A program made the position numbers and the translations under genes. A stretch of DNA of 64,000 nucleotides from Xanthomarina spongicola (GTDB taxonomy: Bacteria > Bacteroidota > Bacteroidia > Flavobacteriales > Flavobacteriaceae), in NCBI RefSeq assembly GCF_003148645.1, contig NZ_QGGP01000002.1, positions 105,285-169,284 of the forward strand, read 5' to 3'. Positions 9,097 to 17,773 of this stretch are shown here, piece after piece (within the stretch, counting starts at the first letter, position 1; every line of letters starts with the position of its first letter). Under the pieces are notes generated by a model. That model searched no databases and was not told the origin of the DNA. It worked only from the letters and a program-made list of their open reading frames with translations.

Positions 9097-9575
9097 TTAC
9101 TGTATTCTGGTATGTCTTTTAAAAACTGATAACGTTCATTTTTAAAATCCATCTGACAATAATAATGATTTAATCCGTTTGTAACCATTAAATAAGTTGC
9201 ATTTAACGTTAGATTATAACGTGCAATTTGGTCGAATGTATCTTGATTAATGTGTATTTGTGGTGCTTTACATTCAACAATTAAGTGTATGCTTCCATCT
9301 GGATTAAAAACCACAATATCGTATCGTTTCTTTAAATCGTTTACCTTTAATTCTTTTTCAACATTAATTAATGAGATAGGATATTTTTTTTCCAGAATTA
9401 GATATTGCACACAATGTTGGCGAACCCATTCTTCTGGTTGTAAAATCACAAATTTTTTACGAATACAATCGAATATAGATATTTTATTTTCGCTATTTTT
9501 GAAACGAAACGGAAACTTAGGAAAATGAAGTTCTTGCATCAATGCAAATTGGTTTTTTTCAAAGTTAATGTACAT
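9093..9575 (-). CDS. Stand-alone HsdR N-terminal-like PD-(D/E)xK protein
   Basis: 160 residues matching the type I restriction enzyme R-subunit N-terminal domain family (HSDR_N_2). RYDIVVFNPDGS followed by LIVECKAPQI gives the D...ExK nuclease core, and a conserved Gln-containing helix follows (DTFDQIARYN). No helicase, methylase or specificity subunit is nearby, so this is not a restriction system. It is divergent from holA (about 70 bp apart) and overlaps the glycosyltransferase by 4 bp. As I recall, short proteins of this kind sit beside holA in many Flavobacteriia, which would suggest a housekeeping nucleic-acid role; that role is inference. Confidence 0.85.
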   Translation of the reverse strand: MYINFEKNQFALMQELHFPKFPFRFKNSENKISIFDCIRKKFVILQPEEWVRQHCVQYLILEKKYPISLINVEKELKVNDLKKRYDIVVFNPDGSIHLIVECKAPQIHINQDTFDQIARYNLTLNATYLMVTNGLNHYYCQMDFKNERYQFLKDIPEYSK

Positions 9576-9643
9576 TCATCAAAAACCAAATAACAATAGC
9601 TTATTTTGGAATTTGTATTAATTAAAATGGAATTTATAGAGAT

Positions 9644-10648
9644 TTGGACGAAGTCAAACAAATAGTAACAGATATAAAGAATAAAAAGTTTCGACCTATT
9701 TATTTTTTAATGGGAGAAGAGGCTTATTATATTGATAAGATTTCAAAATTTATTGAAACCAATATCCTTTCTGAAGAAGAAAAAGGCTTTAACCAAATGG
9801 TTTTATATGGTCGCGATGTGACTATAGAAGATATTGTTGGAAACGCCAAACGTTACCCAATGATGGCAGAACACCAAGTAGTTATTATAAAAGAAGCTCA
9901 GGATTTATCGCGTACTATTGAGAAACTGGCAGACTATGCCGAACAGCCACAGCCATCTACTATACTGGTTTTAAACTATAAATATAAAACCATTGACAAG
10001 CGTAAAAAGCTTTATAAAACACTTAGTAAAAATGGTGTTGTATTTGAAAGTAAGAAACTTTACGACAATCAGGTAGCAGAATGGATAAGACGTGTTCTTT
10101 CTGGACAGAATTATACCATTTCTCCAAAGGCAGCACAAATGCTTGCAGAATTTTTAGGGACCGATTTAAGTAAAATTTCTAATGAGTTGGATAAGCTTAA
10201 AATTATTCTTCCTGAAGGCACACAAATAACTCCTGAACATATTGAGGAAAATATTGGGATTAGTAAAGACTATAATAATTTCGAGTTGCAAAAGGCTGTT
10301 GGTGCTAGAGATGTATTAAAAGCAAACCAGATTATTAAATATTTTGGCGAAAACCCAAAAGACAACCCAATGGTTGTTACTGTGTCGTTGTTATACAGTT
10401 TCTTTTCTAAACTCTTGCATTTACATGGATTACAGGATAAATCGCCAAGAAGTGTGGCTTCTTCATTAAAAATAAACCCCTATTTCGCAAACGAATATAT
10501 TGCAGCTGCTAGAAATTACCCAATGAAAAAAGTAAGTTCTGTAATAGCTACTTTAAGAGAGTTTGATGTAAAAAGCAAAGGTGTTGGGTCTAATGCTGTA
10601 AGTCAAAGCGATTTACTAAAGGAGTTGATGGTAAGGATAATGAATTAA
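9644..10648 (+). CDS. holA: DNA polymerase III subunit delta
   Basis: 334 residues, the usual length of delta, which opens the beta clamp inside the clamp loader. N-terminal PIYFLMGEEAYYIDKI is the degenerate nucleotide-binding start of the family, followed by VVIIKEAQDL, LSKISNELDKL and the C-terminal helical collar (KELMVRI). It starts at a TTG (9644); no in-frame ATG lies close upstream and the second residue context MDEVKQIV fits the family. It stands alone on the plus strand, divergent from the PD-(D/E)xK gene and convergent with the DUF6090 gene. Confidence 0.95.
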   Translation: MDEVKQIVTDIKNKKFRPIYFLMGEEAYYIDKISKFIETNILSEEEKGFNQMVLYGRDVTIEDIVGNAKRYPMMAEHQVVIIKEAQDLSRTIEKLADYAEQPQPSTILVLNYKYKTIDKRKKLYKTLSKNGVVFESKKLYDNQVAEWIRRVLSGQNYTISPKAAQMLAEFLGTDLSKISNELDKLKIILPEGTQITPEHIEENIGISKDYNNFELQKAVGARDVLKANQIIKYFGENPKDNPMVVTVSLLYSFFSKLLHLHGLQDKSPRSVASSLKINPYFANEYIAAARNYPMKKVSSVIATLREFDVKSKGVGSNAVSQSDLLKELMVRIMN

Positions 10649-10688
10649 TACTCTGAATTTTCTTACTGAGTTTTTTGTTTGTCTTTCA

Positions 10689-11519
10689 TTATTTATTAGC
10701 ATATTTTGCCATATTAAGATTGTCTAATTTCTCCAAAAGCTCATTTGTAAGCTCAAGTATTTCGCCATATATATTATACATATTATAATGTGAGATATAC
10801 AACTTTTTATAAGCTAGATAAAATTTTTCGTTTTGGAATAAGTCGTTAAAATCTGATTGGAATGGGACTTTGTCAAAATCCATAGGCATTGGAACTAATT
10901 CATTTTCAAAATATGCTTTTAAATCCTCTGGTGACGTTTCTTCAAAGCTATTGTTGTAGTCCTCTTTAGAAAGATACGTATTAGGCATCACATCAAATAT
11001 AAGTTCTTTGCCTTTTCTAAAATAGCTTTCTTCATGTCTTTTTATGTCTATAAGCTTGGCATCTACTTTTTCAACATAGGAAACAATGTCATTTTTAAGC
11101 TCATAAGAGCTTAGTAAATCTATTTTCCCAGAACTAATAAGAGATCTTGCTGTTCCTAATATTGGGCTATAAATTCGGGTAATCCCAGGTATTTCTATAT
11201 ACTTCGAAATGGAATCAGGTGGTGTTTCAGTTTTCCAAAAAGAACGAAGTACTATAGCGCATGCCTTTGTTCTTTCTTGATAAACATCGATTATTTTTTC
11301 TAACTCTATTTGCGATTTTTTTAAATCATTTTGAAGTTGTGTTAATACAATTTCTTCAGCTTTAGCCTGATGACGTTGGTTACTCCATTCATTCACTTGA
11401 AAAGCAATCAAAATTCCAATAACTACAAGTATAATTTCTCCTATGGCATACAGCATGTATTTACTGAACTTGTTTTCGTTTAGCATTTTCTGTCTAATCT
11501 TTCGAAAGAATTTTATCAT
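10689..11519 (-). CDS. DUF6090 family membrane protein
   Basis: 276 residues. The first 50 residues carry the family hallmark: basic N-terminus, KYMLYAIGEIILVVIGILIA membrane segment, then FQVNEWSNQR. The rest is a soluble, helix-rich extracytoplasmic region with a likely coiled coil (about 45-80). This is a common multi-copy family of unknown function in Flavobacteriaceae. It lies just downstream of the YdeI-like gene on the same strand (28 bp gap), so the two may share a transcript. Confidence 0.85.
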   Translation of the reverse strand: MIKFFRKIRQKMLNENKFSKYMLYAIGEIILVVIGILIAFQVNEWSNQRHQAKAEEIVLTQLQNDLKKSQIELEKIIDVYQERTKACAIVLRSFWKTETPPDSISKYIEIPGITRIYSPILGTARSLISSGKIDLLSSYELKNDIVSYVEKVDAKLIDIKRHEESYFRKGKELIFDVMPNTYLSKEDYNNSFEETSPEDLKAYFENELVPMPMDFDKVPFQSDFNDLFQNEKFYLAYKKLYISHYNMYNIYGEILELTNELLEKLDNLNMAKYANK

Positions 11520-11547
11520 AGGCTATTTGGTTATTAATCTCAGTTTT

Positions 11548-12195
11548 TTATTTAACACTTTCTAATTGTTTATGAGAACCATCACAATTTGGTTTTCTTT
11601 TTGATAAACCACAAGTACAATCGTTTAATCCATAACCTTCAAGAATTCTATCAATACTTTTTTTTATTCGTAACACTCTAGTTTTTGCCTGTTTTGGTTT
11701 TGTAAAATGCAAAAGATATCCTCTTTGTCTTCCTGGAGTCAGATTTTCAAATGCTTTTTTAAATTCGGGACTTTCTTTGAACATTTGGTTTAATTCCTCA
11801 GGTATTTCAAAGTTTGTTGTTTTTTTCTTTTTTACTTTCAAGCCCGCTTTTTCCACTTCGATCGCTTCGTAAATATATTCTTTAATGGTTGACTTAAGCT
11901 CTTCAATTAGTGATACATCTGTAAATCGGATTTGTCTAGCAGATTGTGTGTTTTCTGTTTGTTGGACTAAAATATTTTTTTGGTCTGACAATAAAGCTCC
12001 TTTGTGAAAAAGAATGGCACAGTAATTTTTAAATTCATGAATTAATACAATGTTTTTTTCTTTATATGTGTAACAAGGATGCATCCATTTGTATTCTTCA
12101 TTTAAACCACAATCAACTATTATTTCACGAAGCCTCGTTAATTCTTTTTGCCATTTATTAAGATTGTTAAGATATGTATCTACTTCTGGTTTCAT
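11548..12195 (-). CDS. DUF1801/YdeI-like protein with C-terminal CDGSH-type iron-sulfur motif
   Basis: 215 residues in three parts. Residues 10-115 are a DUF1801 (YdhG-like) domain with the typical YKWMHPCYTY, IVLIHEFKNYCAILFHKGA and RQIRFTD stretches. Residues 125-185 are the YdeI/OmdA helical region ending LTPGRQRGYLLHF and RVLRIKKSIDRILEG. Residues 193-208 read CTCGLSKRKPNCDGSH, which fits C-x-C-x2-S-x3-P-x-C-D-G-S-H exactly, the 3Cys-1His ligand set of CDGSH 2Fe-2S proteins. YdeI relatives are linked to stress and antimicrobial-peptide tolerance. The cluster suggests a redox-sensing or electron-transfer add-on, which is inference. Confidence 0.87.
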   Translation of the reverse strand: MKPEVDTYLNNLNKWQKELTRLREIIVDCGLNEEYKWMHPCYTYKEKNIVLIHEFKNYCAILFHKGALLSDQKNILVQQTENTQSARQIRFTDVSLIEELKSTIKEYIYEAIEVEKAGLKVKKKKTTNFEIPEELNQMFKESPEFKKAFENLTPGRQRGYLLHFTKPKQAKTRVLRIKKSIDRILEGYGLNDCTCGLSKRKPNCDGSHKQLESVK

Positions 12196-12269
12196 TTATA
12201 ATTAAATTCTGTTTTAAATAAACTAAAAGATCGTTTCTGATTTCTTATCTTGTTTACTAAGATTCTGTA

Positions 12270-12746
12270 TTAATTTTCTAAATCTTCTAACTCTAAATTA
12301 TAATCGTATTGTAAATCTTCATGCAGTGTTGCCATTATTTTTCTAATAAGTACAATTTGTCTTTCATAAATATTAGTAAGTGTCACATTTCTTTTTATAG
12401 ATGGCTCAAAATCTTTTAAGGTTTGACAAAAATGGAGAAGAAGTTCTACTTCAGTTTCTTTTTTTAAAGAATAACGTGCGTACTTTTTTATATTTCTTAA
12501 AATTTTACGTACACTTTTTTTAATGTAAAAATAACTGTCTGTGTTGATGGTTTCAAACTGCTCGTTTATTTCTTGCTTTACAGTTTCTATATAACCAGAT
12601 TCATCATGAGATTCAAATAACAAATAGGTGAGGAGCTCTTTGTTTTCTTTTTTAAATTTCGATAAACGTAAACAGAGTTCCATCAACTCTTCTGTGGAAC
12701 GATGTTGTAATTCTTTCTTTATAGTAACTACTGAAACAGCTTTCAT
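12270..12746 (-). CDS. Conserved hypothetical protein, all-helical
   Basis: 158 residues, not recognised. It is strongly charged and helix-rich (RSTEELMELCLRLSKFKKEN; SVRKILRNIKKYARYSLKK), without signal peptide or membrane segment, so it is probably cytoplasmic. The acidic C-terminus ends in LELEDLEN. The gene lies 34 bp downstream of the DUF202 gene on the same strand and may be the last member of the methyltransferase-DoxX-DUF202 run. The helical-hairpin look could suggest nucleic-acid or protein binding, but no motif supports a specific role. Confidence 0.7.
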   Translation of the reverse strand: MKAVSVVTIKKELQHRSTEELMELCLRLSKFKKENKELLTYLLFESHDESGYIETVKQEINEQFETINTDSYFYIKKSVRKILRNIKKYARYSLKKETEVELLLHFCQTLKDFEPSIKRNVTLTNIYERQIVLIRKIMATLHEDLQYDYNLELEDLEN

Positions 12747-12780
12747 AGGTGTTTTTCTTGTAAATAAAAAAGGTTTTATT

Positions 12781-13050
12781 TTAAGCGTTATAGTGTTTTC
12801 TAATTAATTTTCTAACATAAATTAATCTAATAACTCCAATCAATAAAATCACTGGCGAAACAATAACCAATATAATTCCAAACGATTTAAGTTCAGTAAA
12901 TATTTCAAGTTTCAAAATAGTTACTCCAGTTCCCAAGAGTACAATAAAGGTTCTAAAATAAGCTAGAAAAGTGCGCTCGTTAGCAAGTTTAGTTCGCTCA
13001 ATGGCTAGCCAATCTCTTGTAATTAAAGAGGTGTTTTTTTCTTCAGACAT
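12781..13050 (-). CDS. DUF202 family membrane protein (YidH-like)
   Basis: 89 residues. RDWLAIERTKLANERTFLAY is the signature of DUF202: an amphipathic helix with the conserved Asn-Glu-Arg-Thr, then two membrane helices (about 29-47 and 55-75) and a basic tail. Function is unknown; a relative is fused to VTC polyphosphate proteins in eukaryotes. It is 9 bp downstream of the DoxX gene, so almost certainly in the same operon. Confidence 0.88.
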   Translation of the reverse strand: MSEEKNTSLITRDWLAIERTKLANERTFLAYFRTFIVLLGTGVTILKLEIFTELKSFGIILVIVSPVILLIGVIRLIYVRKLIRKHYNA

Positions 13051-13059
13051 TTGTTTGAT

Positions 13060-13437
13060 TTACTTTTTGTTGTCAATAGCATATTTTCCAGGACCTGCTA
13101 GAAAGATAACTATAAAACAAACTAGATATAAAAGAGCTTTTTCCTTTGTGCCAAAATCGTCTTCTAAATGCACTATAAAAGCAGCTACAAACATGGTTAT
13201 TGCTGCTGGAATAGCTGCTAGTTTTGTTTTAAAACCTACAATTATAAATAAAGGTGCAATTACTTCTCCAATTAGCGCAAGAATTAAGGATAGCGTTGGA
13301 CCAACACCAATTGGGTCTCCAAACTCTATGGGACTTGAAAAAAGGCGTTCTATTTTTGGGATGCCATGTACAAGCATCATTCCTGAAATGGAAATTCTAA
13401 AAAAGGCTAGTGCAAAATCTGTGAAATTTTTAGTCAT
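13060..13437 (-). CDS. DoxX family membrane protein
   Basis: 125 residues with four membrane helices. The first helix carries FFRISISGMMLVHGIPKI, the DoxX pattern with the conserved Gly-x2-Leu-x2-His-Gly, and PLFIIVGFKTKLAAIPAAI marks the second pair. DoxX proteins are small quinone- or redox-associated membrane proteins of poorly defined function. It begins 11 bp after the methyltransferase stop and ends 9 bp before DUF202, forming a tight three-gene unit. Confidence 0.88.
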   Translation of the reverse strand: MTKNFTDFALAFFRISISGMMLVHGIPKIERLFSSPIEFGDPIGVGPTLSLILALIGEVIAPLFIIVGFKTKLAAIPAAITMFVAAFIVHLEDDFGTKEKALLYLVCFIVIFLAGPGKYAIDNKK

Positions 13438-13448
13438 GTTTATATTAT

Positions 13449-15053
13449 TTAATTATTAGTTCCTTTTAATAAATTAATACTCACTGTTGCCAAATCATTA
13501 TCTGGAAATCTTGAAAAATAACGTTCGTCTGGCTCTAATCCTGCTTCTTTGGCAATGTTTTTAAAAACATCTACTTCTAGAATATATTGGTCGCTAAAAC
13601 CATGTGTGGCATCATAAGCAGTTGCAGCTGTTTTGCCAATATTCTTAGCTGTTAATTTTGGGTTTATAGTATGTAATTCAATAATTAATAAACCAAACTG
13701 TTCAACATAAGGCTTCCATTTTTGTAGATGTTCTAGTAAAGAATCTTCAACAGAATTATTATTTATACGTTTTCCCAGATACGCATAAGCTCCAGTAGAG
13801 CTACTTATTCTATTGGTTATGGTTTTTGGCTTTTCCCAAATACGATTGTGGTCTAGAAAAGTTCTTACATTAAGTAAGTCTTTTAATTCAATATTATAAT
13901 CTTCTTTTAAGTCTTTAGCTAATAATTCTGGTCTGCCAATATCTCCCCAAATTACTTTTGCCCAAATATCTGCTTTAATTAAATTAGCTCTGGTTACTTT
14001 TAAAGCAGCTTGATTAAAATCTGCTCCAACCAATAATAATGGATGTTCTTCAAGCATTTTTCCTCTTGACGTTTGATGTTCAATGACATCGAAAATATGC
14101 TGAATAAAGGCGCCATTACCACAACCCATATCTAAAATGCCTTTAGGTTGCTTGTCTATGGGTTTGTTAAATAATTCAATTACTACTTGATCTACAATTT
14201 TGAAATAGGTTGTGTGTGCTCCACCAGAACCCCAAACATTCATTTCTCGATGTACGTGTTTTTCTGGGTCACTTAGAGAATCAGTTTTTAGAATTAATGG
14301 ATTGCCAAATAATAAATCGTCTAAAGCTAAGAATGTTGGTAAATATGAAACTGTTACACCATAAGCTGAAGCTCGTTTAGCAAAAAACAATCCTTCATCT
14401 GTAAATTGATAGGTGTTTTTCTTCTTTTTAAACCATCCTAAATACGAAAAGAAGTCAAGTATTTTCTTGAAACTTTCTGGGTTTTTATGATATTCTTCAG
14501 CAGTAAACGAAGCTTCCATAAAATATTTATGAAACAAGCCATTTACACCAAGTAATACAATTATTGGAGCCACAATGCAGCCTTCAATATGCTTTAAAAT
14601 TTGTTTTTCTATTTCAGTATTACCTGTTAAACCTAAATTCTTTTCATATTTTTTAAAAATCCGTTCCAATGCTATAAAAGCGTCACTTCCAATTCGTTCT
14701 TCAGGAAATTTAACCGAATAATTTAGGAGTGTAACAGCATCTTTGTAAATAGGAATTATTTTAAAAGCTTCTTGGCTTTTATCATTTATTTCAAAAATAA
14801 TTTCGTCTGTACTATTATTAATTCTTTGTACTAACCAACCTTGAGAACATAATATTCTTAAAGCCACATTTAAATAACCTTCATTTGCGTTAAAAACTGA
14901 AACTAATTCTTTTAGAGAGACTTTTTTATTTTTCAGTAAGTAATCTAAAATGTCTTTTTTGTGGAGTGAATAAGCTGTAGTAGCTGTAGCTAAACCGTCA
15001 AGGTGTCTAAAAATAGTGCCACGAAGTTGTTCTTTATCTTGCTTGGTTAGCAT
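13449..15053 (-). CDS. Class I SAM-dependent methyltransferase with long N-terminal winged-helix region
   Basis: 534 residues. The SAM-binding motif I is ILDMGCGNGAFIQHI (about residues 308-322), followed by LLVGADFNQAAL (motif with the acidic ribose ligand). The first 300 residues contain winged-helix-like segments (LKELVSVFNANEGYLNVALR; ILDFFSYLGWFKKKKNTYQF), the layout of O-methyltransferases and AprA/PKS-like methyltransferases, where this part dimerises. The end (SRFPDNDLATVSINLL) closes the Rossmann sheet. Substrate unknown; a small-molecule acceptor is more likely than DNA because no catalytic DPPY/NPPY motif is visible. First gene of the run with DoxX and DUF202. Confidence 0.85.
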   Translation of the reverse strand: MLTKQDKEQLRGTIFRHLDGLATATTAYSLHKKDILDYLLKNKKVSLKELVSVFNANEGYLNVALRILCSQGWLVQRINNSTDEIIFEINDKSQEAFKIIPIYKDAVTLLNYSVKFPEERIGSDAFIALERIFKKYEKNLGLTGNTEIEKQILKHIEGCIVAPIIVLLGVNGLFHKYFMEASFTAEEYHKNPESFKKILDFFSYLGWFKKKKNTYQFTDEGLFFAKRASAYGVTVSYLPTFLALDDLLFGNPLILKTDSLSDPEKHVHREMNVWGSGGAHTTYFKIVDQVVIELFNKPIDKQPKGILDMGCGNGAFIQHIFDVIEHQTSRGKMLEEHPLLLVGADFNQAALKVTRANLIKADIWAKVIWGDIGRPELLAKDLKEDYNIELKDLLNVRTFLDHNRIWEKPKTITNRISSSTGAYAYLGKRINNNSVEDSLLEHLQKWKPYVEQFGLLIIELHTINPKLTAKNIGKTAATAYDATHGFSDQYILEVDVFKNIAKEAGLEPDERYFSRFPDNDLATVSINLLKGTNN

Positions 15054-15081
15054 GTGTGTTTTGTTTGCTTATAAATATAAC

Positions 15082-15119
15082 AAAAAAAAGACCTCACTTT
15101 TTTAAACAAATGAAGTCTT
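15082..15119 (-). terminator. Probable rho-independent terminator of the E1 dehydrogenase gene
   Basis: On the minus strand AAGACTTCA pairs with TGAGGTCTT with two G-U pairs, followed by a run of eight T. It lies 24 bp past the E1 stop codon and ahead of the methyltransferase start. Confidence 0.65.
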
Positions 15120-15142
15120 AATAAATTATATGATATCTTTTA

Positions 15143-17554
15143 CTATCTCAATTTCGGAAAATCAGATGGATTTGATTCGTGCATCACCTTGTAAACAGCT
15201 TCAAATACATCCTCTACTGATGGTTTAGAGAAATAATCACCATCTGTTCCATAAGCAGGTCTGTGTTGTTGCGCAGTAAGCGTTTGTGGCTTGCTGTCTA
15301 AATGTTTATAGGCATTTTGTGTGTTTAATACTTCGTTTAAAATGAATGCTGAAGCTCCTCCAGGAACATCTTCATCTATAACCATGAATCGATTTGTTTT
15401 AGCTACACTCTTAACGATGTCGTGATTTAAATCGAAAGGTAATAAGGATTGAATGTCTATAATTTCAGCATCAATACCAACTTCTTGCAGTTCTTTAGCT
15501 GCTTGTTCAATAATTCTTAGTGTAGAACCATAAGATACTAATGTAATATCGTTTCCTTCTCTAATAGTTTCAACAACTCCTAAAGGTGTTTTAAACTCAC
15601 CAATATTACTTGGCATTTTTTCTTTTAATCTGTAACCATTTAAACATTCCACAATTAAAGCAGGTTCATCACTTTCCAAAAGCGTGTTATAAAAACCAGC
15701 AGCTTTGGTCATGTTTCTAGGAACCAACACGTGAATTCCACGAATTAGATTGATAACACCTCCCATTTGAGATCCTGAATGCCAAATACCTTCTAGTCTG
15801 TGTCCACGAGTTCTAATGATTAGTGGCGCTTTTTGACGACCATTGGTTCTGTATTGAAGGGTTGCCAAATCGTCGCTCATAATTTGAAGCGCGTATAAAA
15901 TGTAATCTAAATACTGGATTTCAGCAATTGGACGCAAACCTCTTAAAGCCATACCTATTCCTTGACCAAGAATGGTTGCTTCACGAATACCAACGTCTGA
16001 TACACGAAGTTCGCCATACTTTTCCTGCATGCCTTCTAAACCTTGATTGACATCTCCAATATGTCCAGCATCTTCACCAAAAACTAAAGCTTCAGGATAT
16101 TTAGTAAAAATAGCATCGAAATTATCTCTTATGACTAATCTCGCATCAACATCTTCGCTATTTGCGTTATAAGTTGGTTTAACTTCTTTAATGTTTAAAG
16201 CCGATTTTGGCGATTCGCTATATAAATGCGAACTGTATTTAGGTTGAATTTTTTCTATGTATGAATTAATCCAATTGACTAACTGCGTTTTTTCTGCCGA
16301 CGTTTCGCTAACTACATAACGCAATGTTTTTCTAGCAGTAGAAAGAATGTCTTTTCTAATAGGTTCTTTAATTTCAGCTAAATCGTTTTTAAGTTTTGAA
16401 ATAAAAACTTTATTATCACTAGAGTTTGCAACGTTTTCTAATATACTAAGAAGTTCTTGTTGCTCTTGCTTAAGAGGTTGAACAAAAGCTGTCCAAGCAG
16501 CTTTTTTACCATCGCGAACTTCTTTTTTAATATTGTTTTCAATCTCTTTTAATTCATCGTCTGTTGCCATGCCATTGGCAACCATCCATTCACGAAGCTT
16601 CACATTACAATCGAATGCAGCTTCCCAAGCCAAACGGTTTTCATCTTTATAACGTTCGTGTGAACCAGATGTTGAATGACCTTGTGGTTGCGTTAATTCG
16701 TTGACATGAATTAAAACTGGCACATGTTCTTCTCTTGCTATTTTTGAAGCGTTTTGATACGTTTCAATTAAAGCTGGATAATCCCAACCGTTTACACGAA
16801 GAATTTCATACCCTTTATTGTCTTCATCTCTTTGAAATCCTTTAAGAATTTCAGAGATATTTTCTTTTGTTGTTTGATGTCTTGCATGTACAGAAATACC
16901 ATACTCATCGTCCCAAACACTCATAACCATTGGTACTTGTAAAACGCCAGCAGCATTTATGGTTTCAAAAAATAAGCCTTCACTCGTACTAGCATTCCCA
17001 ATAGTTCCCCAAGCAACTTCATTTCCTTTTTCAGAAAAATTAGTAGTATCAATACCTTTGACTTGTCTGTAAATTTTAGATGCTTGAGCTAAACCTAACA
17101 ATCTAGGCATTTGTCCAGCAGTAGGAGAGATGTCTGCACTGGAATTCTTCTGTTTTGTTAAATCTTTCCAGTTTCCATTTTCGTCCAAACTATGAGTGGC
17201 AAAGTGTCCACCCATTTGTCTTCCAGCTGACATTGGATCGTGTTCAATATCTGGATGACCATATAAACCAGCAAAAAATTGTTGGATATTTAATTCTCCA
17301 ATAGCCATCATAAAGGTTTGGTCTCTATAATAACCTGAACGGAAATCACCATTTTTAAAAGCTTTTGCTAAAGCTAATTGAGGCACTTCTTTACCATCGC
17401 CAAAAATTCCAAACTTAGCTTTTCCAGTAAGTACTTCTCTACGACCTAAAAGACTACATTCACGAGAAGTGACAGCAATTTTGTAATCGTTTAAAACTTC
17501 TGCTTTAAAGTCTTCGAAAGAAAGGTCTTTTTGTACGTCTGGATTTGTCTGCAT
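15143..17554 (-). CDS. Fused 2-oxoacid dehydrogenase E1 component, alpha and beta subunits in one chain
   Basis: 803 residues. Residues 1 to about 400 are the E1 alpha part with the thiamine-diphosphate site (GNASTSEGLFFETINAAGVL) and the family loop around TSGSHERYKDENRLAWE. Residues 450-803 are E1 beta: VFGEDAGHIGDVNQGLEGM, EATILGQGIGMALRGLRPIAEIQ, PLIIRTRGHRL and VIDEDVPGGASAFIL. It decarboxylates branched-chain 2-oxo acids or pyruvate-like acids and passes the acyl group to a lipoyl E2. In Bacteroidota this fused form is normally the branched-chain type. No E2 or E3 gene lies next to it here. It has its own promoter (17574-17604) and terminator. Confidence 0.95.
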   Translation of the reverse strand: MQTNPDVQKDLSFEDFKAEVLNDYKIAVTSRECSLLGRREVLTGKAKFGIFGDGKEVPQLALAKAFKNGDFRSGYYRDQTFMMAIGELNIQQFFAGLYGHPDIEHDPMSAGRQMGGHFATHSLDENGNWKDLTKQKNSSADISPTAGQMPRLLGLAQASKIYRQVKGIDTTNFSEKGNEVAWGTIGNASTSEGLFFETINAAGVLQVPMVMSVWDDEYGISVHARHQTTKENISEILKGFQRDEDNKGYEILRVNGWDYPALIETYQNASKIAREEHVPVLIHVNELTQPQGHSTSGSHERYKDENRLAWEAAFDCNVKLREWMVANGMATDDELKEIENNIKKEVRDGKKAAWTAFVQPLKQEQQELLSILENVANSSDNKVFISKLKNDLAEIKEPIRKDILSTARKTLRYVVSETSAEKTQLVNWINSYIEKIQPKYSSHLYSESPKSALNIKEVKPTYNANSEDVDARLVIRDNFDAIFTKYPEALVFGEDAGHIGDVNQGLEGMQEKYGELRVSDVGIREATILGQGIGMALRGLRPIAEIQYLDYILYALQIMSDDLATLQYRTNGRQKAPLIIRTRGHRLEGIWHSGSQMGGVINLIRGIHVLVPRNMTKAAGFYNTLLESDEPALIVECLNGYRLKEKMPSNIGEFKTPLGVVETIREGNDITLVSYGSTLRIIEQAAKELQEVGIDAEIIDIQSLLPFDLNHDIVKSVAKTNRFMVIDEDVPGGASAFILNEVLNTQNAYKHLDSKPQTLTAQQHRPAYGTDGDYFSKPSVEDVFEAVYKVMHESNPSDFPKLR

Positions 17555-17573
17555 GATTCTTATTTTAAAGGCA

Positions 17574-17604
17574 CAAATTTAGTCAATATTTGTGTGTTTT
17601 GCAA
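17574..17604 (-). promoter_or_regulatory. Bacteroidota-type promoter for the E1 dehydrogenase gene
   Basis: On the minus strand TTG, a 20-base spacer, then TAAATTTG (matches TAnnTTTG). The -7 box ends 20 bp ahead of the ATG at 17554. Confidence 0.65.
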
Positions 17605-17773
17605 TCTGATGGATAGTTAAAGAATTAACAAATTCTCAGTGTTTAGAGTAAAATACAGTAAAAAACTGAAAGATTGTTAGTTATTCTCGAAATCATTAGA
17701 AATATGATTTGGAATCTTACTAATTAAGTTGTTTAATAAAATAGATATTTAAAAAATGTTATTTCTACCTAAA

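Noticed and set aside
9093..9575. Restriction-modification system
   Set aside because: Only an HsdR N-terminal-like domain is present; no helicase, specificity or DNA methylase gene is near, and the methyltransferase at 13449 lacks a DNA-methylase catalytic motif.
12971..13459. Plus-strand 162-residue frame across the DUF202 and DoxX genes
   Set aside because: Antisense to two recognised genes; its translation shows no motif.
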